In this document: positions 1-11,509 of the stretch, in pieces
How positions within the stretch are numbered: position 1 is the stretch's first letter
Layout: each line of letters begins with the position of its first letter
Translations under genes and position numbers: made by a program
The notes under the pieces: generated by a model
The model's input: the letters and a program-made list of their open reading frames with translations, nothing else
Told to the model about the DNA's origin: nothing
The model's database searches: none
From: Toxoplasma gondii ME49
Lineage: Eukaryota > Apicomplexa > Conoidasida > Eucoccidiorida > Sarcocystidae
Direction: 5' to 3'
Assembly (NCBI RefSeq): GCF_000006565.2
Contig: NC_031470.1
Coordinates: forward strand, 1,428,954 to 1,492,953
DNA length: 64,000 bases

Positions 1-302
1 TCTACAGGAGTCGGTATGCTGCTGCTGCGAATTGCCCTCTCGTGGAATTGTCAAATTGGTTTTACCGCGCTGTGAACGTCAGCAGGCTACCTGGCATGGT
101 TTGCGGTGCAAAACTCGCTTCTGATTTGAGCTTCGCCGTCTTCCAATATCCTAGTCAGAGGTGGAAAATCCACAGTCGTCAGTGTTTACGTTCGGTTTTC
201 CCACATGTTGGCCTGTTTTGTGAGTTTCTTGAATTTTTTTCTGGAAGAAGCTAATTCTCTTCCGACCCTGCATTGTCTGCCCTACGTTGTCTTTTTTCTC
301 AG

Positions 303-808
303 TTATGTGTAATGGAAAGGACGTAGAACAGGTTTCCTTGAGGATCGACAAGGCCCCTGCAGAGACAGATTTCCTATGTGGAAAAGGTGGTGTGTTGTCC
401 CCCAATATTCTCGACCAGGTCTTTCAGTTGGTTGATGGTCAAACCAAAGAAGTAAGCTTGCATTCTCTCGTTTCCGGCGCTGTTTTGGCCGAGCGAAGGT
501 CTTCCATCGCTGGAGACTCTGAAGTTTTACCTGCGTACACTCTGTTCGTTTCAAAATTGCCGGAAGACAAGCCTAAACAACTCATGTATACGTGTAGTTC
601 GAAACAGGAAACACAGCCTGAACGAGAGACTCTAGCGGTCCACGAGCCGCCGAAAGCGCAGACTAAACCATGCAATGTGGTGATCGAAATTGCGCACAAT
701 GCCGATCCAGAGGAGTCGAGTGGAGAGCCCCGAAAATATCTTGCGAGTGCAGTAACTCTCTTTTTCTTCACTTTCGCACTGCTAGCCACTTCTGCGAGCT
801 TGGTGTGA
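303..808 (+). CDS. SRS-domain (SAG1-related) surface antigen, 3' exon
   Basis: The exon opens after a pyrimidine-rich acceptor (cttttttctcag, ending at 302) and runs to a TGA at 806-808. About 168 residues are readable. They show the SRS pattern: a Cys in MCNGKDVEQVSLRIDK, a second in DFLCGKGG, a hydrophobic YTLFVSKLPEDKPKQ stretch followed by MYTC, and a closing KPCNVVIEIA strand, giving four cysteines. The C-terminus has a short small-residue/charged linker (SSGEPRK) and then a hydrophobic tail (YLASAVTLFFFTFALLATSA), which is a typical GPI-attachment signal. SRS proteins are GPI-anchored adhesion/antigen proteins on the coccidian surface. The 5' exon with the signal peptide is not resolved; it lies in the first 250 bases or left of the window. 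The family call is firm; the subfamily is not. Confidence 0.8.
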
Positions 809-2892
809 AACAGTTGAGGGACAGAGGATGGGACAGTGCTAAAAGGATTGCCACGTGTTCAGGAGGGCAATTTTTCCAATTACGTCAAAAAATGGGCCTG
901 GAAAGACTTTGAATGTCATGCCAGAATTCTTGGGGCCGATTGGGATGGGGAATCAACGTTTCAGGATTGCATGGTCCGTATCTTCACATCTACTCCGCAC
1001 TTTACCCACCCACTTCTGACATCCATAAGACGTGGCGAGTTCTGCATGGCCGTTCTGCTGGTGGAGTCTCCTGCGGGAGTATAAAAGTATTACGGCCATT
1101 CGATCGCATTCGGAACAGCAGGCTCCTGTATGTGTGGGGTCCGTCTAAGCGTAGCTAATTTGTGCGTGTTGAGTTCGGATACAACAGATGCTGCGTTTGG
1201 TATGGAAATGCGAAGTAGTGGCCATGCTTCACGATGCGTTGGCTCCCTTTTCCCCTACCAAGTTCGCGATACGATATTTGAATGATCGCTCACAGGGCGA
1301 CCTCACAAAAAATTGCGGGGTACCGCGTTGCGCCCGTAGAGGTTCTACCCTTTTCGAAGGCCATCTCATACAACGGTGTCTGTGTGCCGTGCTATGTAGA
1401 GCTGTATGTAGGGGATTAACAGTATTATGGTCTTCTCCCGTTCTTGAATATCTTCGGGTTAAATGACGGGACACTAAGCACTTGTAGTGTTTACCAAGGG
1501 GTTAGTAAGCAACGGGAATCGCGTTCGTACAGGGGTAACCTTGTAGCCACAGGTAGGTGCCCACGGCCTGAACGTGATTGTCCGTGCAGAACTGTGTGAT
1601 ATTGACGTTGCCGCAATAGCTGAATGTTGTGGCTTGACGGCGGTGTAAATTGCCGGTTCATGGCAGTCTAAGCTATCGAACCGGTAAACAATCGAACAAC
1701 ATTTCACTTGATACTCCCTTGACCCTTCTCCCCTCTGCGGATGGCCGGCAGTCACACGGATAAGTCTACAGGATCTTCAACGCGTAGCTGAAACCGATAA
1801 CGTCTTGCATTGTTCAAGTGGGCCCGGCAGCCACCCATCCTGTGGCGTTGCTCGAGCTTGATAGATGTGGAAAAGTTCACATGGAACGGACTCAAGCACC
1901 GTCTAAGCACATTCTCTTCTGCTTTATCCTGCCATTCCCAAGGAAGGGAACTCATACTTGGCATAGAATGCATGAGCTGAATGGGACGGACAGCTACAGT
2001 GGTTAAAGTCGTGATGGAAGATTGGGGTTTCATCATATTGATGTGCTGGTATGCTCACTTGAACTATCGCTTCCGGAGCTGCAGGACTCCGTGTTGATTA
2101 TGGAAGGACTGAGATTCCGTGGTGAGGTGTGGTTTTCGAGCGAAGTGAACGGAGACAATGCCCCTAGCTTCACCCTGCACCGAGACAGTTACAACGCACG
2201 ACGTACGTATATCTTGTTGTACTCGTGTTAGAACTATCTTCTAACATTCGCCTTGCGGTAGACGACAATACAGCCATTAAACTGGGCGAGCGTACGTCAA
2301 CTAACCTCAGGCTGCTCAAGCGGAAAGGTGACTGTAGGCTCGCTGCGTTCTGGTGCGGATTCCAGGGTTTCATGAAGACAGAACTTCTCAGTTTGGCGGC
2401 GGCGCCTATGCTCTTAGAATAGCTGTTCATATGCAACAGTGTTCAGGCAACGGCTGCCGGCTTCCTTTCTGCCTGGGGCTTTACACAGTGCTTAGATGAA
2501 ACATCGCTCTGTTGGTGGTGCATATCGCGAGAGAATTTTATAGAAACAAGAGCATGACGATCGAGATATCCTCTTAAGGTTGTGCTTTGCGATCTGTTGG
2601 CCACAGAGCTCATAATTTCAGTAAAAATGCGAGCGAATGTCGGGTGCAGCCTCCTTTCAACTAACGACGCAAGTTACTCATATTAGCTGTCTACGTTATG
2701 CAATCAGCCGACAAGCGTAACACTTGATGAATCAGAAAGGCGACGTCCACGCACCAGTTGGCGAGTTAGAAGACAGTTGTCAGCAGTGGCATTACCGGCA
2801 CCCATCTCGCAAACACTACTGCCGGCCACACACCACCAACGCATATATGCTCCCGCCTTTTTGTCGCCGCAGCATGCTTGAAAATGTGACTC
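809..2892. other. Intergenic stretch, no gene supported
   Basis: Only short ORFs on both strands, none with recognisable domains or convincing splice signals. A TATAAAA string occurs at about 1080-1086, but no coding start follows it. The first few hundred bases are probably the 3' UTR of the SRS gene. Confidence 0.5.
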
Positions 2893-3756
2893 TCAGGGAA
2901 GAAATGAACTATCTGTAGCGAGTGGCAAGGGGAAAAGTTCCCGGTACCACCGAAAAATGTGGAAGTATATGTCGCTTTTTGCTCGTATGTTGTCGAGCAG
3001 AAGCTGCCTCAGGGGTTCTAACACCATCTCCTTCGTCACCGCTACTGAATAGATGGTGCTTCTCCATGAGGGGAACGCCGTAAAAGTGAAATTTCTGAGT
3101 AGAGATGGTTGCTCCGGTGGCACTACTAGTCGTTCAAATGCCGCTTCTCTTCGTTCTTGCCAAGGGCCCCCAAGAATGGGTTGTACACCTTGTATCTTAC
3201 CCAGAAAACTCCGTACTTGTGTAGCAGAAGGAAAGCTGTGAGGAATCGTGTTAGGGAACCGTGGAAACGTGTCATTAAGAGGAACGGCGTAGAAGAAGCC
3301 TGGATTCCAGGGAGTACGGAGAGGCGGCAGTCCACGAGAAGAGAATAGGAAGCCATTGAGAGCTTCGTCACTCTGGGTCGAATTCAAAGCCTCATCCATC
3401 TGGGACAGCGCGAAAAAGTCCCGCATCTGACTGTTTTCGTCGCCTCTGTCAACAAATCCAGCCTGCCTGACTGGTTCGAATGGGTATGAATGGGTGATGG
3501 GATATTGTATCGCCTTTGCTAGTCTTCTCCAATAGGGATGAACGTGGTCGAGACTTGTGTCACGGTTGATTTCTGTAGTGTTCAGGAAGGAACTAAACAA
3601 AAGGTTTATTCCTTCTAGGGAAATATCAGGCCACTCATGACCTGTGTTCCAAGCCAGAGACGATGAAAGGCGAATATCAGAACGTAAAAACACAAGAAAC
3701 GCGGCTGTGCACAGACGAAACTTTGACACATGAGCCATTCTGTGTTGGCCATTCAT
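2893..3756 (-). CDS. Secreted protein of unknown function, 287 aa, single exon
   Basis: The ORF starts with a true ATG at 3756 and is intronless. The N-terminus has a signal peptide: a short basic region, then a hydrophobic core (LCTAAFLVFL) within the first 25-30 residues. No later membrane span is seen, so the protein is probably soluble in the secretory pathway. Residues after the signal are rich in Trp, Phe and Pro, with N-glycosylation sequons (NTT, NST, NDT, NFT) and a small internal echo (MDEALNSTQ / SDEALNGF, about residues 126-141). I do not recognise the family. A dense-granule, microneme or rhoptry cargo is possible but cannot be shown. The neighbouring minus-strand candidate at 3812-4511 lies just upstream in the same direction. 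Confidence 0.6.
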   Translation of the reverse strand: MNGQHRMAHVSKFRLCTAAFLVFLRSDIRLSSSLAWNTGHEWPDISLEGINLLFSSFLNTTEINRDTSLDHVHPYWRRLAKAIQYPITHSYPFEPVRQAGFVDRGDENSQMRDFFALSQMDEALNSTQSDEALNGFLFSSRGLPPLRTPWNPGFFYAVPLNDTFPRFPNTIPHSFPSATQVRSFLGKIQGVQPILGGPWQERREAAFERLVVPPEQPSLLRNFTFTAFPSWRSTIYSVAVTKEMVLEPLRQLLLDNIRAKSDIYFHIFRWYRELFPLPLATDSSFLP

Positions 3757-3811
3757 CGATTCCCTCCTGGCAGTCTGACGGCAGGGGGTTTTGCTCTTAA
3801 ATGTCTCCCAA

Positions 3812-4511
3812 TCAAAATCCCAACCTTTTGAACCCTGTCACTATCATAGAATTTGATTCGTCCGGATACCAAAGCAAAACAGAATAAGACGTTTGTGCGC
3901 TACTGAAGTCATTGAATGGAAAAAATAGAAATGATAGTCCGAACCAGAGGCCGTCATTGGCGGCCTCGTGCACGGCCTCGCTCATCAGGATCGGGGGCTG
4001 TCGATTGCCACCTCCATGATACAACTCCTGCTCAGCATCCTGATAGTCACGTCGTTTGAAAAGCGACAAGGCAAAATCATCTATTCGCTGAACGTAAATC
4101 TCCGAACAGAATCCGGCCATGAACGGGATTTTGTTTCCGACTTGAGTTTCTACGTCAACATCGCGTCGAACAAAGATGACGACGAAGTGGTTCCTGCAGA
4201 ATCAAGTGAATTAAGCCTTGCATATTGGTCAATAAACAATATGTTATTAATCAGCCATCAGCATACAGTGTGAACGGCATGGTGTTCGAAGAGGAAGGGT
4301 TACAGAAGGGGTCACAGTATCACAGCCGCCCATTGTCATTGTGAAGTGGCTGTGCTCCAGCTCCTGTAGCCATAGAGACAAGACCTTTTGTTGAGGGCAG
4401 CGGTATCTTTCCGTCGCTCATCGTATCAGCGACGGTACATCGCTCTTCGCTATTTACAGTGACCTGTGAGCTAGCATCTTACTCGTGAAGAACGACGTGG
4501 TAAGTAATCAT
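3812..4511 (-). CDS. Candidate two-exon small protein, 136 aa, unknown
   Basis: Exon 1 is 4511-4483 (ATG, nine codons plus two bases) and ends in a consensus donor (GA|GTAAGAT on the minus strand). Exon 2 is 4193-3812, preceded by an acceptor (tgattctgcag). The phases match (2 to 2), giving a 411-base CDS with a stop. Exon 2 has a coding-like composition with charged helices (FALSLFKRRDYQDAEQELYH) and a hydrophobic aromatic block (GLWFGLSFLFFPF). No signal peptide and no known domain. An extra upstream exon is possible. A complementary plus-strand ORF (3968-4273) lies over the same bases, but lacks splice support. Confidence 0.4.
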
Positions 4512-6321
4512 CGCTTTCTTCGAAATGGCCGCCACCGCTTCTTTGTTTGTCACGGTCTGCCACAAAACCTTAAACCGGCAGCCTCACTCCAGTTCACTCA
4601 GCGACGCCAGAAGGTTCTTCCGGTTGTGTAGCTAGACAAGACAACCGATGTAGTGGACACTTTGAAAAACAGGAAACCAGTAGGTTGCCTTATCCGAAGC
4701 GCGACGTCCCGATTCGAGCAGTCACATTTTGCTTCATCCCGGCACTTCGAAAATCACGCCAATACTCAGTGTCCCAACTTCCTTCACAAACGCGTCTGAC
4801 AGAAAGGGAGAATTGGCAACGAGTAGCCGTCAGTCCTGGACTCGAGAGGTTTGGACGTAAAACACTGCCGTGGAATCTCGGCTGACGTTGTGTAACTTCT
4901 CTGCAGTAAGCAGATCACCGTTCTCTGCGGGTTTCAAATGCTGCTGACTGTGAGGTGCCCGATATAACTTCCAGCCTGTGTGACGAGGTTACCAGCCAGA
5001 AACCGTAAAACTGGCATGTAGTGCGGGGGGTGAGGGGGGCAGCGGCAGAGCACAAAGCCGGGAAAGTGACGGGTTCATCCTTGATACAAGCGACTATCCA
5101 TTACTGACTAGCGTAGCGGTTACTTCTGTAAAACCGTGGAAACGAATCGGTCAACGCACAGCCAACTCACTAAGGGGAAGTCTCCGTTTTGCCGCTGCAA
5201 GCGCCCAAAAAAGTTCTATTGGGCGTGCCCGGGATCATCTGCGGAATAGAAAGCTTCTGTTTCTTGCCTCAATAGCCTCTGTCTAAGGTGATTCTATAGC
5301 GAGACGGCCGGTGCGTTTGAGAGCTTACCTTTCGCCACATACTCGAGACAGGAAGCCAATGTGGATGGAGCTACTGCCAGTTGATATTGCCTTTGCGGCC
5401 CGCACAGCTAAAAACCAGCTGTCTCGGGAGGCGACGCGCAGGCCGCGTCACGACCACTCGACTGAGTTATGCTGGCTGGCAAGGACGGGAACTAAGAAAT
5501 ACTACGTAGTGTACGGTGTGCAAGTTTTGTCGTGCATCCGCAGGTGCTATCAAGTGTGCCAGCTCTCGTCTGATAGTTTTTTTAAACTCTGACTGACTGT
5601 CAACTGGGACCTAGAGCCCAATGTGTCTTAGGGATTGTGAATGGAATTGCCCGGTTCGGCGCTGGTAAGGCGGGACTGAATCTCCTCTCACCGTTCTGTG
5701 AGTTCATATCCTCACCTTTCGCCATTCGCGCATATCGCAATCTTATGTCTCTCTGATGTTGAAAGCTTTTACCACAGACACATGGGTGACAGGGAGCAGT
5801 CGAACATAGCTGGACGGATGATCCTTACAGTGCAGCCTTGACGGCTTGCCACCAGTCTGGCCTCTTCGGGAACAATGGGTGACTGTGTCTCTTCTGAGCT
5901 AGTATCTACTTACGCTTCCATGTGGTGACGCGTGCAGACGTTTCCCGAACAGCAGTTTCATGAGGAACTTGTATAACAACCTCTCTCGATTTTTTCCAGC
6001 CTGCCGCCAGTCCCAAGGCACCCCTGGCGTTTCCTGTCCAGCTTCGGTTTCAACACCTTATGTCTCAACTTAACTGTATGAGCGGCTAAGTACACACCAT
6101 ATTTACTCCTGCGACGGTGGTCGCCTGCAGCTAAAGTGCTGGTGTTGCGTACCAAGCTGTTTTTGGATTCTCACGTTAATCGGAAATCGGAGTCACATCC
6201 CGCGCACATACATATCGTATATCTTCGTTTTTTACATTTCGTGTAATCAGCGCGTCTATAAATGGCAGTAGACTAGATTGCGCGATTATGTTGGGAGCCA
6301 GCTGAAGCTCAGCCGGGCGCC
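4512..6321. other. Intergenic stretch, no gene supported
   Basis: Short ORFs only. The last 150 bases contain the presumptive promoter and 5' UTR of the gene that starts at 6322. Confidence 0.5.
6257..6262 (+). promoter_or_regulatory. TATAAA box-like string upstream of the 6322 gene
   Basis: TATAAA lies about 60 bases before the ATG. Apicomplexan promoters often lack TATA boxes and the spacing leaves almost no 5' UTR, so this may be chance. Confidence 0.2.
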
Positions 6322-7044
6322 ATGGGCTGCACAACGAAAGCCGGAGCAGCGGTGGTTTACATCTTCCCCGCGTTATATGGCACGTTAATGATTGTCGCTG
6401 GGGCCGTGGAGCTGCAGCGACATCAGGTTTTCGGTTCCGTTTGCATCACATTCGGCGCTGTCTATGTTCTGACTTCTGTTGTTGGCGAGCTTGGTGTATG
6501 TTGCCTCAATGAGGCTGCGATTCGTGCCACAGTCGTTCTGGTTGTACTAGAGAATATTATTGCGTTCATACTTGCAACTTTCTTCCTCGTTGACGTTGTC
6601 CGAGCGCACCCGGTGGTGAAAGAACACCAACATACATCGCCTGTCTTAACGTTCCTCGCCACTCACGAGGCAGTGAGCATTTACATTTGCGTATTCCTCT
6701 ACATCGGCGCTATCGCAACTTCCTGTTGCATTGGGTTTTTGTCTGAGTACCAGGCTCAGCTTGATGCAGAGCTCCTCATGCAGGAATCGCGACAGCTACA
6801 GGAGAGTGAGCGAGCAGCACTCCTTCGCACCTCTGGGAGGCTGGTTTCCAGAACGCTGGGAAGTTTGGATCAGACGCCCAATGCAGCGGCAACTGAATTC
6901 ACCAATGGTGTTAACGAAGACATGTTTGCCCATCAGTTCAGTACCCTCCAGCGTGCAGCGGCAGCGTGTAGCGTCGTAAAGCAAGATGAACAATTTCAAC
7001 CGGGCTTTGTGCAGCAATGCGTCACAAATCCCGAAAGGAGCTGA
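6322..7044 (+). CDS. Four-span membrane protein, 240 aa, unknown
   Basis: Single exon from ATG 6322 to TGA. Four hydrophobic segments are clear: about residues 8-27 (AAVVYIFPALYGTLMIVAGA), 36-58, 67-90 and 112-139 (AVSIYICVFLYIGAIATSCC). A hydrophilic cytosolic-type tail of about 100 residues begins with a charged helix (QAQLDAELLMQESRQLQESE). The layout resembles tetraspan (tetraspanin/MARVEL-like) proteins, but the Cys-Cys-Gly signature of a tetraspanin loop is missing, so no family is claimed. The N-terminus MGC could be acylated (Gly2 myristoyl, Cys3 palmitoyl), which is inference only. No close coding neighbour on either side. Confidence 0.6.
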   Translation: MGCTTKAGAAVVYIFPALYGTLMIVAGAVELQRHQVFGSVCITFGAVYVLTSVVGELGVCCLNEAAIRATVVLVVLENIIAFILATFFLVDVVRAHPVVKEHQHTSPVLTFLATHEAVSIYICVFLYIGAIATSCCIGFLSEYQAQLDAELLMQESRQLQESERAALLRTSGRLVSRTLGSLDQTPNAAATEFTNGVNEDMFAHQFSTLQRAAAACSVVKQDEQFQPGFVQQCVTNPERS

Positions 7045-10036
7045 TGTGTGCAAGAAGTATCGCAAATGCGGTCAAGGTACGCAAAAGATCATTGCGTCAA
7101 GAAGCGAACGAGGAGAAACTACTGAACTGTGTCGTTCAGTATCACACAGTGCTTTGTGGTGATCGCGAATTTTGGCGATCGGCTGTCACAGAGGCACTTT
7201 GTAAATGACACTGTTAACGATTTTTCTTCTTCATCCTTTTGACATAATGGTCTTCTGCGTACCGTGATCACATTTGCAATGGGAGTATATATATATATAT
7301 ATATTATATTCAGATATATATTTACATATGCATGTGTGATCACAGATGTGTGACAGATGAGAAAGGACCGCTCCGGTTGTTTTATTCTGCTATTCAATGC
7401 ACTGTCGACGCCACATGACTTCCATATGTGCATCTCTCTCAGCTGTTATTAAAAAGAGCACGCTTACGCGGAAGCCAATGGTTGTTCAATTTTTCTCTTA
7501 GCAGACCATAGCAGCGATCATTTTCAAAGTATTCGCACCTCTGAATTGCCGGGTCCTGACGTGACGAGTGCCTCCCGTTAAAAGTCCGAATGGTAGCGAT
7601 CCGTAGCGATAAATGGTCTCATCGTGGTCCTTTTCTCTTTGATTTTGGCCACAAATATTCGCGGCGTGCTGAGAACATCGACATGTTTATGACGAAGCGT
7701 CAGTCAATTCAAGAAGACAGTCCCATGCAAGATGATCGGCATTGTGAACCATCAAACAGTAAGCGCGGTTCCGTATAGCTCCAGCGATGAATGTGTGACT
7801 TTTTATCAGGAGCCGCGCGTTACTTCGGACAGAAGGAACAACCACTGATTTCGTTACGGAGCGTAGAGCTTCTCTGTGTGCGGAGAAAAGACGTAACCTC
7901 GTGCAAGTTGTGGGATGTTTGAAGAGTAGAGGGTATCACATATGTTGCAGAAGATGGCAGCAACTAGTGCGTCAAGCCATGCGTCCCACTTTTTCTGTGC
8001 GATTAAGGCTCACCGCTCAAGCAGGAAAATCTCATGTGTACCCAACCTGATAGCATTGAAACGGGGCACAAATCGGCTGATGTGTTCTCTCATTGTATCC
8101 ATATCGCCCTGGTGACACGTGTACGCAGTAGTGTGAATGTTCTTCATTAAACTGAATAGCCATTCAGTGGCGTTGTGGGCACAGTGGGATGTGCTCATAT
8201 TGCTAATGGTACAGAACAAGGAAAAGTGTTCAAGGGGAAAACAAAAGGTTGCTTTGCCACAAAGTCCTTCGGTGGCAGGATGGGAGTGTCGACACACGCA
8301 GTGGATGTCGCTCGTCCGTGCTGACTTGTAGCTGCCTCTCGGCGGCGGAGGAGTGGAGGGGGGGGGGAATGGTAGGGGTTCTTCGTTCTTATTATATCTA
8401 GCGTTGTGGGATATTGTTTTAGTGCCCTGGTCACTGAGTGTTGTTGAAAAAAACGGAAAGGTTCAGAGACGGTCCTGGAGTATTTAAACATGACAGTATG
8501 TGCTGGCAGGACGCACGATCACCTCGCTGCCCGTGGATTTGCACAATGTCGTGCAACCAGCTTTCGTACACGTACCAGCTCGGCATCGGGTGAGGCTACG
8601 CCCGCGTAGAAGTGTTCTCCGCCGCCCTCAGCGACTCTGTCGGCAGCCACGCTTACGACTTTCCCACACTGCACATGCGTGCGGTAACACTTGAGAGTAT
8701 TCTGTGGATACTGTGAAGTTCCACTGAAGTCACCATTTTGTTTCAGAAACAGTTGGTAGCCTCTTAAGTTTTCAGCAGGCAACTTTTAAGGCAACGCACC
8801 GTTGTAGTCACACTGTTCAGCGCAACGCCTCTATCCACAAAAGTACTCACATGCAAGAAATAAAGTATCTCCGGAGACTGCCGCGAGGTCACTGCTGTTT
8901 GCTAGCCCATTGAGGGAAAACTCTTTTGTGTGCTGAAGGGGGTCTAACCCGTTCAAGACCTACCGATTATTCGTATATCGCGAACTGGACTCGCTTCTCT
9001 TGGTGCCCATGAAGGACAGGCGAAGGCTTGCTAAGAGCTGTGGGTGTGCGGAAGGCGACCAGTGGAGCAGTGGCAGATTTTAGCTGCCGAAAACCAGAAA
9101 TCCGTTGGAGGCATCGATGTTCTGTTCTGAAGGAACAGACGGGAGTGCTGAGGCTATCGTCTAACGATTTCTGCTTCTGTTATGCTTCGAGGGAGGAGTG
9201 GATGAGAGCCAGTGCGCCAGAAATTATTACTACCAACAACTCGGCGCTCGGTGTTTCCAATTGAAAAAACTTGCATGCTGTCATACCGACGTCCCAGCCG
9301 GCTACGCGCCGGCGCCGAGCAGGACGCAGCTACCGCTACCGCGGCACATTTCGTTGCTCCATGCGGCGTAATGCGTCTCCGACTTCGTGAGAAAATAGTG
9401 AAACTATCTTCATTCGTTGCAACTTGTGTCTGTACCATTTTCTTTCCGTCACCGCCCCGCAAGTAAACCGTGTGGCCACCCGCCCAGCTAGCCAGGGCGG
9501 GTTCCGAACTGAATGTGTACCGTCGGAAATCGTCTACTATTTTTGCCTCAAACGCACCGACTACCACTTAATCTATGCACACAGCTCCTCAGTGCTTTTA
9601 TTTCTTTGTAGGTGGGGACCTTTGCGACAGAGAGAACTGAGGGGAGAAGTTGAGTGAAGATCAAATGGAATTTCGGATGGAAACAGAAATGCAATCGCGT
9701 GCGTTCTCGCAGTGGCTCAAGAGCACGACGCTGGCTAAAAATAGTGACAGGCGCTTGCATTTTAAGTGTATACCTGTAATCTGAATCCGATGAGGCACCA
9801 CTATGAATTTCTGTGTGCCTTTCGACCATTCGTCCGTCTGCGGGAAGGCTCCCCAGTCCAAGGGCCGTTTTTCTGACCTTCCTTCACCGAATCAACGCAT
9901 CGTCCCTGCGATGTGAACATCGCACTTTTGTTTTGGTCTGCTCCGTTTACTGATGCTCATAAACTCACACCGGGCAAATATGAGGCCGCATGCGTGAGTC
10001 GCGTTAGCCCACGCTTGTTCTACATGAGACCTAACA
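7045..10036. other. Long non-coding stretch with one weak minus-strand ORF
   Basis: Holds the TA repeat at 7286 and a G-run near 8360. A minus-strand reading frame ending at 8010 (about 95 codons, ending GTHEIFLLER) has a coding-like composition but no ATG at its head, no clear splice acceptor and no known domain. It may be a terminal exon or relic. Nothing else is supported. The last few hundred bases are the upstream region of the transporter gene at 10037. Confidence 0.4.
7286..7326. repeat. TA dinucleotide microsatellite
   Basis: A (TA)n run of about 24 bases, followed by a broken TATA-rich tail, about 240 bases downstream of the 6322-7044 gene. Confidence 0.85.
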
Positions 10037-11509
10037 ATGAATATTGATCTGGCTGACTGGCAGATTGCTGGCATTTTTGCCCTCTTCTCTTCGGCCACGT
10101 TCCCCCTGGGGGCGATTTTAGGCATCTTCGCGTATGTGCTGCACCGCAAGTTGAATAGGCGCCTCCTGGCGTTTTTTCTGTCCGTGGGGGCAGGCTCGCT
10201 AATTTTCGCTGTGGCAGTTGAGGTCTATGCAGAGGGTCTGGAAGCTATTGAACACATTCGCAGTGGTAGTGACACAGTCAGGACTCTGGCATTTATTGTC
10301 CAAATAATTTTTGCCGTCGTCGGGGCACTGCTGTACGTATGGCTGGATCACCAGGTCAACCGCATCAGTAGTGCCGTACATAATTGGTCGAGTGAAAGGC
10401 TTGCGCGGGAAGCTGTTGCTACACGGCATGGTAATGCAGCGGGTGACAATCTGAGTGGAGGTGGGCTAAGCGCGGGCGAACATTGCAGAAAGCCTATCCG
10501 GACCCGATGCGAGGACAATTCCCCCGCAGCAGATGACCTTTCATACGAAACTCGAGGGTTGTTAGCCTGTGCAGCTGAAGACGATGAAGGGACGGAAGCT
10601 GCCTGCACTGGGCAAAGGTCCGAAAACTCAGAAGGCATTTGGGTTCCGCTGGGGAGTTCTCAAGCCAGCACTCAAAGCACCGTCGGCCACTGCGAAGAGA
10701 ATTCGTGTCGGGGAAGCCCGGTCGTGAAATCGCCATCAGGAAACACATTGAAATCAACGCAAGATTTGAATGTGGTCGCGGGCAGGGTCGAGCACAACTA
10801 TCGGCATCCTCTGTCAGGGTTACCTTCGAATGCCATTCTCATCCCAACAGAAGTACCCACTGTAGACGACGAGGAACTCTGCATGCTCGCTGCAGAGGAG
10901 CACTTGCCGAGAAAAGACGTTAGCGAAAGGGGAGGAGCCAAGGTGGAAAAAGGAGGGGATCACTTGGGTGTGGCTCTGGTGCTGTGGGCGAGTCAACTCA
11001 TCGACGCTGTTCCTGAAGCCATGATGATCGGATTTCGAGTTGTGGGTAACAAGCTCTCCTGGGCGTTCATTATTTCACTTTTCATTGCAAACTTCCCGGA
11101 GAGCTTCAGTGGCGGGTACATGATGAAAAAGGAGGGCTTCCGCGCATGTGTGGCTTTCGCGATGTGGCTCACGGTCCCTTTGCTCACTGCGATTGTCGCT
11201 GCCGCTACGGCCGCAATTCAGATAACACCGGCCCATTCAGTTGCAATGCGCATGTTTGATGCTGGAATGCAAGGGACCGCTGCAGGAGCGATGCTAGCAT
11301 TGTCAACTGCATCAATGCTCCCCGCTGCATACGAAGCCGGAGGTGTTCTTTCAGGACTCTTCTGTGTGTTAGGGTTTCTTTTTTCTGTATCTGTTCGCTT
11401 GTTCCTTGGAGTCCTTGAGGGCCCCGTGCCGCTGGGTCAAGAAGCTGGCATGATAGAACATGCACCTAGACTTCCCGAAACACCGGCTGGATACTTAAAC
11501 AATCTCTAG
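10037..11509 (+). CDS. ZIP-family divalent metal transporter, 490 aa
   Basis: Single exon. Eight hydrophobic segments are arranged as in ZIP (Zrt/Irt-like) carriers: three near the N-terminus (about residues 10-33, 42-66, 85-108), a long hydrophilic loop (about 110-308), then five more. The ZIP core motifs are in TM4 (LIDAVPEAMMIG) and TM5 (IANFPESFSGG). The usual TM4 His before Pro-Glu is replaced by Asp (DAVPE), and TM5 has Asn-Phe-Pro-Glu. The same D..PE / N.PE pattern occurs in a ZIP branch known from bacteria and algae. Expected role is uptake of Zn, Fe or a related ion into the cytosol from outside or an organelle. The roughly 200-residue loop is Ser/Glu/Cys-rich and has no His-rich metal-sensing run. 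No signal peptide. Confidence 0.8.
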   Translation: MNIDLADWQIAGIFALFSSATFPLGAILGIFAYVLHRKLNRRLLAFFLSVGAGSLIFAVAVEVYAEGLEAIEHIRSGSDTVRTLAFIVQIIFAVVGALLYVWLDHQVNRISSAVHNWSSERLAREAVATRHGNAAGDNLSGGGLSAGEHCRKPIRTRCEDNSPAADDLSYETRGLLACAAEDDEGTEAACTGQRSENSEGIWVPLGSSQASTQSTVGHCEENSCRGSPVVKSPSGNTLKSTQDLNVVAGRVEHNYRHPLSGLPSNAILIPTEVPTVDDEELCMLAAEEHLPRKDVSERGGAKVEKGGDHLGVALVLWASQLIDAVPEAMMIGFRVVGNKLSWAFIISLFIANFPESFSGGYMMKKEGFRACVAFAMWLTVPLLTAIVAAATAAIQITPAHSVAMRMFDAGMQGTAAGAMLALSTASMLPAAYEAGGVLSGLFCVLGFLFSVSVRLFLGVLEGPVPLGQEAGMIEHAPRLPETPAGYLNNL

